Of a stretch of 64,000 nt of DNA, positions 37,101-49,095 are shown piece after piece. The notes below the pieces were generated by a model that saw nothing but the letters and a program-made list of their open reading frames with translations, did not search any database and was not told where the DNA came from. The position numbers were made by a program, and so were the translations under genes. Source of the stretch: Atopsyche davidsoni (lineage: Eukaryota > Arthropoda > Insecta > Trichoptera > Hydrobiosidae). The DNA is taken from positions 7,963,501 through 8,027,500 of the forward strand of contig JAILWY010000010.1 in the NCBI GenBank assembly GCA_022113835.1, given 5' to 3'. Every line of letters begins with the position of its first letter. Within the stretch, counting starts at the first letter, position 1.

Positions 37101-39950
37101 CAATTAACATCCCCCCTAGTCAGTCCGCCTGTCAAACCACAGGCAGGGGCGCTTCTGAACCCTAAAAACCAAATACTGTTGAATAAGGCGAACTGGACAT
37201 ATTTATGCTATGTGGTAGATTCGGTATCGCAGAGGCGTCGCAACTGTGCGACGTACGCATGTATTGACACGTGTACGTGTCATCATTTGGGTCAGGCAGG
37301 CAAGGGGCAGTTTTGCGCAATAAAATAGGTATATATCACTGGAATGTTCATATGAACCGTCGGCGTCGCGTCGCTTGGCATTCGACACTTGCTCAAATGT
37401 CGATGGGGGAAATTGCATTACAATAGACATTCAGCAGGCCCACCGACTCGTCAACATATACATCTAAAGTTCTTTGAAAGCTTTTGATAAACAGTCAGCA
37501 AAAAATCTGTAAGATGTTTCTGATTTTCAAGCCTACGGCTTGTTCTGAATCGGGAATCAATGTTGGTTTTAGATCTGAACCTTCAATTTTTTTAATAACT
37601 TTATATTACGCTAAATTCTAAACTGTTATATTTAAATTTAATGTAAGTATTATTTCACAATAATAATTGAGACAATGACAACACATTTTCTGATCAAAAC
37701 TAAAAACGGACGTCTTAGTGCGTTTTGAAATAATTTGTAAATATAATAAAACTACAGTTATTTATGGTAATAATTAAAACATTTAAAAATAGTGTAACTA
37801 TGACTTTTTTTATTGATTACATTAACATGTATATACTCCATTTATGAATTAAATATTTAATAAATAAAAATTATGCTATTCACCATAAGTAAAATGTAAA
37901 AACTACTTCAATAGTTTTAATTTTACTTTTAATATGTTGACATTTTCAAATACCATAAGTGGCACATTTTATGGAGATATGCTGATTGTGCTCGTAATAT
38001 CTGCAAAATTGAATGTCCGCTTCAGGGTGGCTTCAGGAAAATGACCAGCCTCGGGCACGGGAGCGGCGGACTCCCAGTGCGCTGACAAGTTGCTACATTG
38101 CTACGATTTTTAAATTCCCGTCGCGATCGCCTCCCCTCGGTTTTTTATAAGATAATAAATCATAAAAATAATTACATTCAATTCCGGCAAGCGGGGCGTC
38201 TTGGGCCGCGCGCCCCCGCTATTATTTTTGGTCTTTATTCTTCAATATATATTTTCAAAGGGGAGCCGAGCTGTCATAGAGGATGTTCCGCGCAAAGCCG
38301 GCGCACGTCTCCTGTGCAGCTGGCGTGCCAAAACTGACTAAAACACACCAAACAAATGTTCACTTTTGCAGGCCCTGGATGAAAATTGATAGCTATTTTG
38401 ACACAAGATTATGGCTTTAGCTTTGCGACACGGGGTTGTTCTTTCTTTACACGTATCAATAGGAGTCTCTAATATACTCGTATTTATGTCCAGTTCATGA
38501 TGTACGGATATTACAGCTCAACGATAATGCCAATTCTAGTTGGTTATTAAAATTGGCAAACTGCTTATTTTCAATCGACTAATGGCAACAAGTATAATTG
38601 TGTATTCTGAAAAAATTGAGTTGATTTGACCGTGACTGCATTGGGCGGCTTCAAAATCTTCTGAAAGCGAGACCCTCCAGCGACAGGCAGCACCGATATT
38701 CTGCCGTTCAAGCTACCGAGAGCACACGCAGCTTAACAGTGACGGTTTTGGAACAGCGAAAACATGGTTTGATCAAAACTGGACCTGATGCCGACGCTTT
38801 CCGAATCGGGCAAATGATTAGCACTTAAAATAGAATAATCGGACAAACAAAAAAATACGAACCCGTCAATTTAATTTTTTTACCAAAAAAATCGCACTGT
38901 ATATATTGGATTTTTTTGCTTCCAAGCGTTTTCTAGGTTGTCCCAGTCGATGATAAAAATGGCCAGATTAGGCTAGGTTAGTTTACAGGGGGACAGGCAC
39001 TGCACTAGGGGACTTAAACTTAAATAAAAATAATTGTAAAAATATTCAAATTTTGCTTCGCGTTTGCATCTCGAACACCTTTTATAAGAGTGTACCCTTT
39101 TTCCGCAAAATACATAAAAGTTTGCAATAGAAATTTATCATTTTTTTACCATTAATTTCTCAAGTGAGTTTCAGTGCATTTTAAATCATAAAAACCCTTA
39201 AATTAGTATGAAGATAATATAACACAAAAGAGGTATGTATTAACAACTTTGTACCTTTTCAACAATATTCATAAGGTATGATGCACAGTAGAATGCAGAA
39301 TTATTTTTTGTTTCGTTATAATTATAAATAATACAAAAAACTTATATATTCACGTGAAAATGCATTCTCTTAGCAGAACATCTGACGAGTGATACTTTTG
39401 AAGAATGATCGGCAAAAAGCAATTCAGTAGTTTCATATTTAAAAACGAATAGTTACTCTATAGGTGTCGTGAGATCCTTGCTTTTCTCTCAACAATTATA
39501 TTGTGCTCCGTCTGCGCCGCACCCGTTATTTAATATTTAATTAAATCTGAATTATGGGCGCAGAGTGCCGCGCCGAGACTCGAGCCCCGAGACCCGGAAC
39601 AACCCTTTTTTAATTTCGGAATTCGGAGGCGCCGCATTAAGAGCGCCGATTAATTAAAAAGACCATTGAGAAATCTCCGCAGCAAGATTACCGACTCCTC
39701 GGAGACCAGCGCCGGTCGCACGCAGCCGTGGCTCGAAAATTCAGAGCTCGTTAAATTATGCAATATTTTCACGTCTTTACTTTGATTTTTAGTTCAATGT
39801 TATCCTGATATTTAAATCTTGATATTAATTAGCACGTGTATCAGCTGTCGTACCTTCGATCAATATCCGATCGACAATTTGATTAAAAATAAAATAAAGT
39901 GTTAAAACCTACCTTTTTTGGTGTGTTGCAATGATATTTTTTTTTTTAAT
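34200..39950. other. Gene-free AT-rich DNA with two GC-rich islands
   Basis: No coding exon is supported. GC-richer patches near 35,600-35,760 and 39,490-39,740 include GCCGATTAATTAAAAAGACC, similar in style to the islands at 15 and 19.6 kb. A short 3-copy repeat lies at 36,689-36,730. Confidence 0.4.
36689..36730 (+). repeat. Three-copy short tandem repeat
   Basis: GTAATTAGAATC recurs three times at 12-15-bp spacing, with a fourth partial copy at about 36,761. Confidence 0.85.
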
Positions 39951-39956
39951 AAGAAC

Positions 39957-40072
39957 TAATAATTATAATTATAAAAAGTAACTTTGTATTTTTGTCTTCA
40001 CTTTTGAGTTTATTGAAATCATTTGCATAACTAGTAAAAATACAAAATTACTTTTTATAATTATAATTATAA
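39957..40072. mobile_element. MITE-like foldback with about 37-bp inverted repeats
   Basis: The left end (TAATAATTATAATTATAAAA, then AGTAACTTTGTATTTTT) is reverse-complementary to 40036-40072 with about one mismatch, around a 42-bp spacer. Sequence is AT-rich and non-coding. Confidence 0.7.
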
Positions 40073-40281
40073 TAATGGATCTTCACCATTCAAATGCCTT
40101 GTCCCTCAACAAGACTAATAATTATATCTAATAATTATTAGCAAATGATAGCCCTCGACCTCTGAAAAGAAGTCGTTAAATCTGGGTGACGATCTAAAAA
40201 AAGGGTCGCGACAGGACCGACAGCGGGCCGCGCGCGAGGAGCTACAGGGTGACCACGAAGTATCCTACAGCGTGAATATCA

Positions 40282-40311
40282 TGATATAACGACTAAATAG
40301 TCGTTATATCA
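40282..40311. repeat. Perfect hairpin, 13-bp arms
   Basis: TGATATAACGACT (40282-40294), loop AAAT, then AGTCGTTATATCA (40299-40311). No mismatch. Confidence 0.9.
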
Positions 40312-40424
40312 TTCATAAAAACATTTACAAAAATGCTATGAATTTTGATAATGATTGTGTCGATTTAACGTTAAGAATTTTTTATTACAAATTTTACCGG
40401 TTTTTATGTTAATATGTTGCCAAA

Positions 40425-40800
40425 ATTTTTTTTGACGAGATTTATCGATGTTATTGGGACGCAGAAGTGCATCTGTCATCAATATACCTACACGTATCAG
40501 GACTCACCAGTGATTGAGGTATTTATGAATCAAACTAATCGATCCCCTACAAGTTTTTATAAATCTTTCAATATCATTCCAAATATATTTTTTTACGGGT
40601 TTCGACAAAGTTGTTGGGGCGCAAAACAGCAGTTGTCACCAATATTCACCACAGACGCACTAGTAATTGGACGCTTTATGAATAAAACTAACAGCTCCTC
40701 TGCAAATTTAATCAACGTTTCAATATTTAATTAATTTTTTTACAGGTCTCATCAATGTTGTTGCAGAACTGCAGTAAATTTTAATATGCATTACAAAATT
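40425..40800 (+). repeat. Degenerate tandem repeat, period about 150 bp
   Basis: Successive units share TT(A/C)(T/G)(A/C)..GTT(A/G)TTGGG near 40441 and 40600, a TCACCA-containing middle, TTTATGAAT(C/A)AA(A)CTAA and CTTTCAATAT-type ends. A third partial start lies near 40746. The run is open in one frame but the repeat structure argues against a gene. Confidence 0.6.
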
Positions 40801-41470
40801 AAAAGACAAAACAGAACTTGCTATCGATCAGGATGTTTATGCAACAAAAATCTACTTCATTGCAGTCCATAAAGTCAATATATAAAACTGTTATCAAATC
40901 AAATAAAATCATTTCTTTTTATGAAATACATGATTATAATCATCTTTATTTTCAAGAATATTAGCAATGTTAAATGCTGTCAAAACTAAGTCAAAAAGGA
41001 AATCAAAAGCACCCATAAAATGCGACAAGTACTCTTAGATGTACAGCGAACCTCTGTGTCCAATAGTAAAAAATTGAAATCTTCCTCATTTTCATAACAA
41101 AGTTCTCGAAAACTATTACTTTTAAGATATTTTTGCTCACCTTGATAGATATCATTGAGAGCACTGCTTCTGATCTAGTTAATTGATGTTGTTACGAAGT
41201 GTAGTGAACATTGAAGGCTGAGATCACAGATTCACTGAGAGATTTTGCAATGAAATATCTGAGAATTACACAATGGGACTATATTTGCTTCTGTCTTTTT
41301 TAACCTGGGGTATTGATAAATCCTTGCTGGAGCACTATCGGTATCAAGAGACAAAATATTTTATTGATGAATACCTCTTTCTTCCTCGTAGTTTACCATT
41401 TGTATAATATAGATTTTCTTCAAGTATATATTTTAATAACTTTTGGTAAATGCGACTAAGTTCTTGCCTA
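40800..41470. other. Left boundary zone of the gene-family cluster
   Basis: AT-rich DNA with no recognised gene. Clear homology to the tandem units begins near 41,480. Confidence 0.4.
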
Positions 41471-42083
41471 TTTTTGTCCTTATTATATATGGAAGAAGTA
41501 CTCATCCTTTAGTATTGTAGATTCATTTAGCTCCAAATGATGACAGACTCAATAGTCTCCAAAAATTCAATTTGAAAACTCTCCACATTGTACTCTATTA
41601 TTTCTCATTATGAGACGGTGGCTTGTGCAGTCCAATCAATTTCAATACCACTGGTAAATACATTATTACTCCACTGACCTGTGACTTGCGATTCTGTTAG
41701 GTTTAAATGAAATGCCTCCACTTTTATATAAGACTATAGAAAACTAGAAAAGAATAATGATGTTTTTATAATTTTATAATATTTGCATATGAAACGAATG
41801 CTTGCAAATATCAAATTGTTAAATCATTACTTTTGTGAAATGAGAGAAATTACTTATTTATATATACAGAATATACTTATTAATCCAAAATTGCTTGGGT
41901 CTGTCGTTCTGTTTGTATTTTGATTCTGCAAAGCGATTAAAGGCTCGGTTACCTTGGAAGTCTCTGACTAAAATCAATCCAGTCATAAAATTAAGGAACC
42001 TAATAAGAGTTATGTTACGTCAGGATCTTGCAACCTATGAAGCACATTAGAAGGATCATTTTATTCAATGTAATGGTTACATC

Positions 42084-42506
42084 CACATTCTTCTAACTGT
42101 AGCCAGATCTTGCAAGAGGCACTAAATGCCGCCTTTGATATTCGTTCCAAGAACGAGTAAATTCCATTTCGCAGTCTTTAAAAAGGCGCTTGTCTTTTAA
42201 TATCTAGGTATTATATGACAATAGAGTTGAGAGCAGTGCTACATGGACCTCTGAAAAGCAGTATCAATTTTCTCTGAAGCGCTGCAGACCAAAAGAGGCT
42301 GTCACCCACACTCCGAGCTATTGATGGACGACCCCAAGCATGGAGCATAGGTCACGGACATTGACTAAGGACCACATAAGTTCACTATTATGTACTTTGC
42401 GTGTCAGCAGATTTCAAGTTATGAGTGGTTCTACATGTGGGCCAGTGTGCGAGTAACCGAATGCTATATAAATAAATTGTACAATTAATCAATTTGAATT
42501 AACATC
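42084..42506 (+). mobile_element. 418-bp insertion with ACATC duplication (unit I)
   Basis: Compared with unit III, where GGTTACATCTCATTAGTTG is continuous at about 54,541, unit I has 418 extra bases flanked by ACATC at 42079-42083 and 42502-42506. This fits an insertion with a 5-bp target duplication. No transposase or tRNA-like promoter is recognised. Confidence 0.6.
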
Positions 42507-42729
42507 TCATTAGTTGAAGTGTTTGTAATGTTTTTCGATAATAGAAACATAATAATAAAAATAAATATGTATTGTATCAAATCCAAGAGCTTCAATCAAC
42601 CATATTATCATCATGTAATGGTTAGAAATAAAAGAAAATAATTTTTTTTATCATTTATTATGGAAATGGAATTTCAAAGAATGCACATCTGTATGAAAAA
42701 CATAAATCTTATGGTTACAACTAGTGAGG

Positions 42730-43240
42730 CAAGACATTTTCCTCATAGGAACATACAAATCTACTACTACACCCTTGTGGGAAAATATTTCTAGGCGTAG
42801 TATCACAATTTATTTTCAAATCCTACGATTACTTCTCATTCAATAAATAAGTTTACTTCAGTGTTTATTTTACGAAATATGTTTATTTATAATATCAATC
42901 AATTTTCATAAGGATATTGCAAATTTTTCACAAAGGTTAACCTAAATCATTGGTATATCACATTATATGAGTTGCATATATTGAAATTATAAATAGGAAC
43001 ATACAAATCTTCTATTATTTTCTATTGGATACAAATACTTCTTAACGTAGTATCACAAAATATTGTTGGGAATCTTACAATTGCTACAATAGTTATATTA
43101 GGAAATATTTATTCATTTTTAACATCCATCTATCGTCGTAAGGATATAGATGATATCGTTCAAAATTAAACCTATAGCACTTGTATATCACATTGTATGT
43201 GTTATACGCATTGAAAATGGTAGAACTACATAAATATTTC
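42730..43240. repeat. Degenerate internal duplication of about 270 bp downstream of A1
   Basis: GGAACATACAAATCT(A/T)CTA, then (T/G)CGTAGTATCACAA and TTGGTATATCACATTATATG/TTGTATATCACATTGTATG recur in the same order. The same array is present in unit II at about 49,310-49,820. Confidence 0.65.
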
Positions 43241-43611
43241 TTTACATTATAAATTACTTCTGTCTCAATTTGTCTGAGTAAGAATAGAAATAGTAAGTTA
43301 AGAATAGATGTGTTGCATTGCTTATCCTGAAAACAGAAAACTTACTAGTACTTTCATGTTTTTATGGAACAAATACAACTTAATTAGTTAAAAGACATAT
43401 AAAAGAAAAGAAACCTAAGACCTGTATACTTATTATACGTGAACAAAAATGTAATAGTTTAAATAAAAAGAAATTAAACCTAAAATCAACATTGGGGACA
43501 AACAGTCCTAATTATTAAAAAATTATATAAGATTCGTTCATTACTTCATTCATTACTTTAGTCAGTTACTTGAGTCAGTATAGTGGATGTGGAACTGGCC
43601 CAGCAAAGTGA

Positions 43612-44527
43612 CTACTTTGGTGTTGCTTCAGGATCATCTTGAGCAATAGGAATGGGGTTTTCAGTAGTATGTTGATAGATCCGAATGATGCATTCTACTA
43701 CCATATCGTGTGCCTAAAAATGAAAATATATTAAGATATGAATAGTTTATTTTTATTTGTAAAATGAAACTAGTGCCCGTGTCTTCATTGTCATTAAATA
43801 AGAATAATATTTCTTTACCTCGCTGGTTTTTATGGATTCCTGTGATCTTTTCAGATTGATATGTTTCATTCTGAGCTCATCCAGCATTTTAAAATGAAAC
43901 GCATTATCCTCCTTTTCAAATTTGAGATCTTTCTGCAGACTACTTATTGTTATATCTTTCATCTCTAATTCGGCACGCAGAACAGCAATCTCTTCTTTGT
44001 ATATCTGTAAAAAAATTAAAGTAAGTTATATAATTTTATAAAATATCACATAGAAGACACATAAAGTATTTGATAATGTTTTATTGATATTGCTGCTGGC
44101 CACCAGTCACCAATGTCTGTAATAAGGGGCCAAATTCAATGTCAATATACAAATATAACCTCCATTTCCAGATCATTCATTACTTCATCCCAGTTCGTAT
44201 TAATTGGCACAGGTTCCAGGGCTGTGGCTCCTTCTGCAAATAAAATCAAAAGTTTTGAAAAGATACAAGCTACTGTGAATTTTCAAAATAAACAAAATTA
44301 CTAATCATACATTAAAACTCAGTTACCGGTAGAAAGAACACAAATAAACACATGTGGGTAATGAAATTGAGTCACATCGAGATAAAAAATATTTTAATGA
44401 AGACACAACAAAATTTATATTTCACAATTGAAATACTGCATTACTGCAGACCAGTTAGTTTAATATAAATTAACACTTTACCACTATCCTCGGCGCCTGT
44501 GACTTGTGGTATATTATCTTTATCCAT
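43612..44527 (-). CDS. Coiled-coil small protein A1 (family unrecognised)
   Basis: Four coding exons: 44482-44527, 44160-44233, 43819-44004 and 43612-43713, giving 135 aa with intron phases 1, 0, 0. All junctions are GT-AG and conserved in the paralogs. The N-terminus MDKDNIPQVTGAEDSE is shared with the sister genes. Exon 2 is acidic (NWDEVMNDLEME). Exon 3 (62 aa) is a charged, heptad-like coiled coil (EEIAVLRAELEMKD, SSLQKDLKFEKEDN). Exon 4 ends in QDDPEATPK. An upstream acceptor at 44561 links to a 5' UTR exon ending at 44951. The gene is head-to-head with B1. No signal peptide or membrane segment is seen. Protein is identical to A2. Function unknown; a dimerising soluble protein is inferred from the coiled coil. 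Confidence 0.75.
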
Positions 44528-44727
44528 ATTTTATAATTGTTCCAGATCTTGATCACGCATCTGAAATGAAAATATGCATCGACTCAGCATGTCACATAAA
44601 GTTAACAATTATTATTAAAAAATACGCTGATTGTACAAATGGGAAAATACTGATCTAATTGAATAACCGATCTTTTCGAGTCTGCAGACATTAAGCAGTG
44701 CATTTGAGTATAAAAAAAGTTTTTTTG

Positions 44728-44838
44728 ACCGTTATAGCGAAACATTTTAGGCCGTAAATCGAAAACGTGCCATAATTGAAAAGGACCGTTATAGCGAAAG
44801 GCCGTATAACGACCGGCCGTACAGCGAGGTGTAGGTGT
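44728..44838. mobile_element. Tigger/pogo-like terminal sequence in A1 5' UTR intron
   Basis: Repeated motifs of the type CCGTTATAGCGAAA and GGCCGTATAACG end in CCGTACAGCGAGGTGTAGG. The wording resembles pogo/Tigger terminal repeats with phased CG-TATA words. A related copy lies at 62,129-62,252 in A3 and a truncated one at 51,384-51,426 in A2. Confidence 0.4.
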
Positions 44839-44950
44839 ATTTGTTTACGAAAGTTGGAGATAAAGTAAAACATACTTTGATATAAGCTTGAAAAATATTG
44901 TGCACGCACGCAGTAGCGTTTATGCAGTGCATTACATCGCTAAAACTTAC

Positions 44951-45498
44951 CACTGTTGTGTTTTAAAGCTGAAAACGACGAGTCTTCGTGCGAATTCGCA
45001 ACAATTCCTGCAGATTTCAGGAACGAGCTCGCACCCAAACAGAGCGATTGATAAACGTGAATTATAACATAAATACAGATCTACACAATATTTGAAACGC
45101 CATTAGTGTTACCAGCACCAAAAATCAAAGAAGGGTATTCAAAAAAATGTAAAATCTTCAGAAAGAAAAAGCACTTCTTTGGATTAAGAGAAAACTCAGG
45201 ATTCTTATTTAAAAAATGATATTCTAATAAAAAATACATTAAAAAATACGCATAAAAAATACCTTTTGAATTATAAAATTTAATTGATACATTTTATCGT
45301 CAAAAAGATTGCATGGGATTAATATTTTAGCGACTTTTTGGTGCTGGCAGCACTGAGAAGTGCTCGTTATCAGCCCGCGCTAGTCAGTTCACGTTTGTTC
45401 ATCGTACCAAACGGTCAGTGCGAAAGTTTACCAACTACCGAGATTGTTGAGGATTCGTACGGAAAGTCGTCGGTTTTCAACTTTAAAACACAACAGTG
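44951..45498. promoter_or_regulatory. Bidirectional promoter region and mirrored 5' UTR exons of A1 and B1
   Basis: The two edges are homologous UTR exons in opposite orientation. Each ends AAAACACAACAGTG|GTAAGTTT (A1 donor after 44951 on the minus strand, B1 donor after 45498 on the plus strand). Each also shares upstream words such as TTGTTG(A/C)G(G/A)AT and GTCGTCGGTTTTCA-like sequence. About 550 bp contain both first exons, so transcription must start within this interval in both directions. No TATA box was fixed. Confidence 0.65.
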
Positions 45499-45712
45499 GT
45501 AAGTTTCAGCGATGTGCAGCATTAACAGTACTGCGTGCGTACATAATATTTTCCTAGTTTATATTAAATTAAGTTTTACTTTATCTCCAACTTTTATAAC
45601 TAAATATACTCAAATGCAGAGCTTAATGTCTGCAATGGTCTTTTCCGTTTTGTACAATCAGCGTATTTTTATTCATCATATTTACATTTCAGTGACGCGA
45701 TCGAGATCTAGT

Positions 45713-46525
45713 ATGGATAAAGAAGACCTACCGCAAGTCACAGGCCTCGAGAGTAATGGTAAAGTGTTTATTTATATTTAACTAGCTCGTCTTCAGTAAT
45801 GCGATTTTACGATTGTGAACTTTAAAATTTTGGTCTAGCTCTCAATTAATTTTGATTAGACTGGATTTCGTTAACCGTGTGTGTTTATTTGTTTTCTATC
45901 TACCGGTAACTTTTAATGTTAAATAGTCTTATAAAAATACAGAATATTATTTTATTTTCAGAGGGAAATGCAAGCCGACAAGCAGGGCCACCACCTCGAA
46001 GCTGGTCTCAAAAAAGATATGACCTAACATGGAAGGTATGATTTTTATATTAACACTCAATTTCCTGACTGTCATTACAATCATTAGTGGCCGGTGGCCA
46101 GAGGCAGTTTATTTAAAATTATATTACTTTTATCATATTACAGATACATGTCGAGCAACTGGAATGTTTGCACTTGGAAATACAAAGGAGAGATGTCATC
46201 ATTAAAATGCTGAGAGACGACTTGTCTCATACAAAGATTTTTTGCGAATCAATGATGAAAAATTTCAAAACAAATAAACCGCAGGTACCAATCACTACCA
46301 GCAATGTAAAGAAATACTATTATTGTTTAATGGCAATGGAGACAAAATAGCACAAGCTTCAATATACAAATAGTTATCATTTGTTCATATTTTAATATAT
46401 TTTTCATTTTATAGGCTCTCAGCACAGAGTCATGTAGCAAAATGCCTACACTGGATATGTCCACATCTATGGCGGCCGCTACGGTGGAAGATGATATTGA
46501 AGTAACGCCAAAGTCCATGGAGTAG
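45713..46525 (+). CDS. Coiled-coil small protein B1 (family unrecognised)
   Basis: Four coding exons: 45713-45758, 45962-46035, 46144-46305 and 46415-46525, giving 130 aa. Exon 1 (46 nt) and exon 2 (74 nt) match gene A in length and phase, showing common descent. The N-terminus is MDKEDLPQVTGLESNE. Exon 2 is basic and proline-rich (RQAGPPPRSWSQKRYDL). Exon 3 is a short helical region (QLECLHLEIQRRDVIIKMLR). Exon 4 ends EDDIEVTPKSME, like A's DDPEATPK. The ATG exon begins at 45693 after acceptor TTACATTTCAG, joined to the UTR exon ending 45498. An AATAAA lies near 46,962. Protein is identical to B2. Function unknown. Confidence 0.74.
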
Positions 46526-47640
46526 TCACTCTTCAGGGCCAACTCTCCACAGCCGCTATACGCAAACCGAAAAGACTGACTTTGGATAATGAATTTTATA
46601 TTGATTTTCTATTAATTTAAAATGGTTGACCTGATCATTGATTTTGGGCTAAATATGTTTTTTTAAGCTATCACTTTTTGTTAAATTAAAGCATGCACAT
46701 CCTAGGAAGGTTTATTTTAAATGGGTCATGTAACTAATTAGGATGAATTTTTTTTAAAAGTTATTGGTTTTTGTTATATGTTTCATGAGCATTCACATCC
46801 TAGGTCATTTTTCTTTAAATGGGTCTAGTTACTAATTAAATGTGTAATAATAATATTTAATGTGAAAAATCAAATCTTTGTGCTATACATGCAGTTCTAT
46901 CATTTTCAATATTTACAACTCTTATATTGTTTACCAATGCTTTATTTAGTGATGTTTAAAATAAACATATGCCATAAACAATAAATTAATTTATTGGATG
47001 TAAAGTTTTTGTAGAAATTGAAAATATTTTTCGAAATTAGTTTAGAAATATTTATGTATAAAAGAAAGTAGTAGAACCTTTGTTATTCCTATGAGGGAAA
47101 GGTTTATTTCCTTACTTGTATTAACATTTTTTTTATATAGTAAAAACATTCATATTCATGCAAGATTACAGCACTGTGCGCTGATCTGAACAGGTGTATG
47201 TGTACTCTATTGGACATACTCAATATAATGATTATTATGTTATACAGGCTGTTATTTAAAATCATCGATATATTTATTAATTACATGTCATCTGAAAAAT
47301 CAAACCGTTGTGCCAGCTATGCACCTCTATCATTTTCAATATATGAAACTCATTATGTGATGTACTAATAGTTAAGTTTTAATTTTGTATGATCTCATCG
47401 ATATCCTCATGATAATGGATTGATGATAAAAATTGACATATTTTCAAATATAAGTTATTTAAAGTTACTTTTGTCTTTATTTTATATGGAAGAAGTACTC
47501 ATCCTTTGGTATTGTAAATTCAGTGAGCTCCAAATGATGACAAACTCAATAGTCTCCAAAAATTCAATTGGAAAACTCTCCACATTGTACTCTATTATTT
47601 CTCATTAAGGGACGGTGGCTTGTGCAGTACTTTAACCAGA
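46526..47640. other. B1 3' flank
   Basis: AT-rich sequence shared with unit II (53,090-54,230). No further gene is supported. It contains short repeated words (CATCCTAGG, AAATGGGTC) suggestive of local duplication. Confidence 0.5.
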
Positions 47641-47799
47641 GCTTCACTCGCAGTTGGCAATATCATCTTTCTTCAATAGCGTGAAGATTGAAACGTTCCA
47701 TAGAAATTTTATGTTCACTCATGTGGATAAAAACGTCACATTTTATTAGATATGTTTATTAAATCTGCCAAAACATATTCTGCGTGCTTGTTAGTCTTT

Positions 47800-48200
47800 T
47801 CACGGCATATTTTCAGCATACAGCATACACGGCCCTCATCGAAGGATTTGGATGGGAAATGGTGTCTCACCCACCCTACAGCCCAGACTTAGCACCAAGT
47901 GACTTCCATCTCTTCCCCGAGTTGAAGAAAAACCTTGGCGGAACCCAATTCCAGACAGGTGAAGAGGTGCAAAACGCGGTTGTTGGTTTTCTACACGGAC
48001 AGGCGGCAGAGTTCTATGACTCTGGTTTGAAGAAGTGGGTGCCTCGAATGCAGAAGTGCATAGAACGCAACGGCGATTATGTAGAAAAATAAAAAACAGT
48101 CTGAACTTTCCAAAAATGTACTTTTCTTTGCAAATAAACCAGTTTTTTGATGTGAAAAAAATTCGTGGAACTTATTTTACGGACAAGCCTCTAACATTAA
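47800..48200 (+). mobile_element. Mariner-like transposase fragment (C-terminal part)
   Basis: The frame at about 47,820-48,092 encodes the end of a Tc1/mariner DDE transposase: GWEMVSHPPYSPDLAPSDFH holds the third catalytic Asp of the DD34D type, followed by LKKNLGGTQF and a terminal GDYVEK. The upstream two thirds, with the first two Asp residues, is missing. The subtype differs from the two mariner copies at 58-60.6 kb. A GGAACTTATTTTACGGACAA end near 48,166 may be its terminal repeat. It occurs only in unit II. Confidence 0.85.
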
Positions 48201-48672
48201 AATCACAATGGTATTACAATTATATATTTAATTGTAATGATAACACGGTTATTTCGTAGTGATAATTCAATTTCAATACCACTGGTAATTACATTATTAC
48301 TCCACTGACCTGTGACTTGCGATTCTGTTAGTTTTAAATAAAATGCCTCCACTTTTATATAAGACTATAGAAAACTAGATGTTTTTATAATTTTATAATA
48401 TTTGCATATGAAACGAATGCTTGCAAATATCAAATTGTTAAATCATTACTTTTACCCCCATATACTTATTAATCCAAAATTGCTTGGGTCTGTCGTTCTG
48501 TTTGTATTTTGATTCTGCAAAGCGATTAAAGGCTCGGTTACCTTGGAAGTCTCTGACTAAAATCAATCCAGTCATAAAATTAAGGAACCTAATAAGAGTT
48601 ATGTTACGTCAGGATCTTGCAACCTATGAAGCACGTTAGAAGGATCATTTTATTCAATTTAATGGTTTCATC

Positions 48673-49095
48673 CACATTCTTCTAACTGTAGCCAGATCTT
48701 GCAAGAGACACTAAATGCCGCCTTTGATATTCGTTCCAAGAACGAGTAAATTCCATTTCGCAGTCTTTAAAAAGGCGCTTGTCTTTTAATATCTAGGTAT
48801 TATATGACAATAGAGTTGAGAGCAGTGCTACATGGACCTCTGAAAAGCAGTATCAATTTTCTCTGAAGCGCTGCAGACCAAAAGAGGCTGTCACCCACAC
48901 TCCGAGCTATTGATGGACGACCCCAAGCATGGAGCATAGGTCACGGACATTGACTAAGGACCACATAAGTTCACTATTATGTACTTTGCGTGTCAGCAGA
49001 TTTCAAGTTATGAGTGGTTCTACATGTGGGCCAGTGTGCGAGTAACCGAATGCTATATAAATAAATTGTACAATCAATCAATTTGAATTAACATC
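48673..49095 (+). mobile_element. 418-bp insertion (unit II copy)
   Basis: Same 418-bp block as in unit I with one substitution in the left flank (TCATC instead of ACATC). It was therefore present before the units duplicated. Confidence 0.6.

Larger units (their letters stand above)
41480..47640. repeat. Tandem unit I (carries genes A1 and B1)
   Basis: From about 41,480 the sequence matches 47,470-47,620 and 54,060-54,220 (shared GGAAGAAGTACTCATCCTTT and CTCTCCACATTGTACTCTAT blocks). Downstream homology to unit II runs almost continuously through both genes. Unit I to unit II spacing is about 6.0 kb and II to III about 6.6 kb; the difference is largely sequence including a mariner fragment in unit II. 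Confidence 0.85.

Noticed and set aside
40414..40734. 106-codon frame near the cluster boundary
   Set aside because: The DNA is a degenerate 150-bp tandem repeat. The frame contains two copies of the repeat rather than a protein domain.
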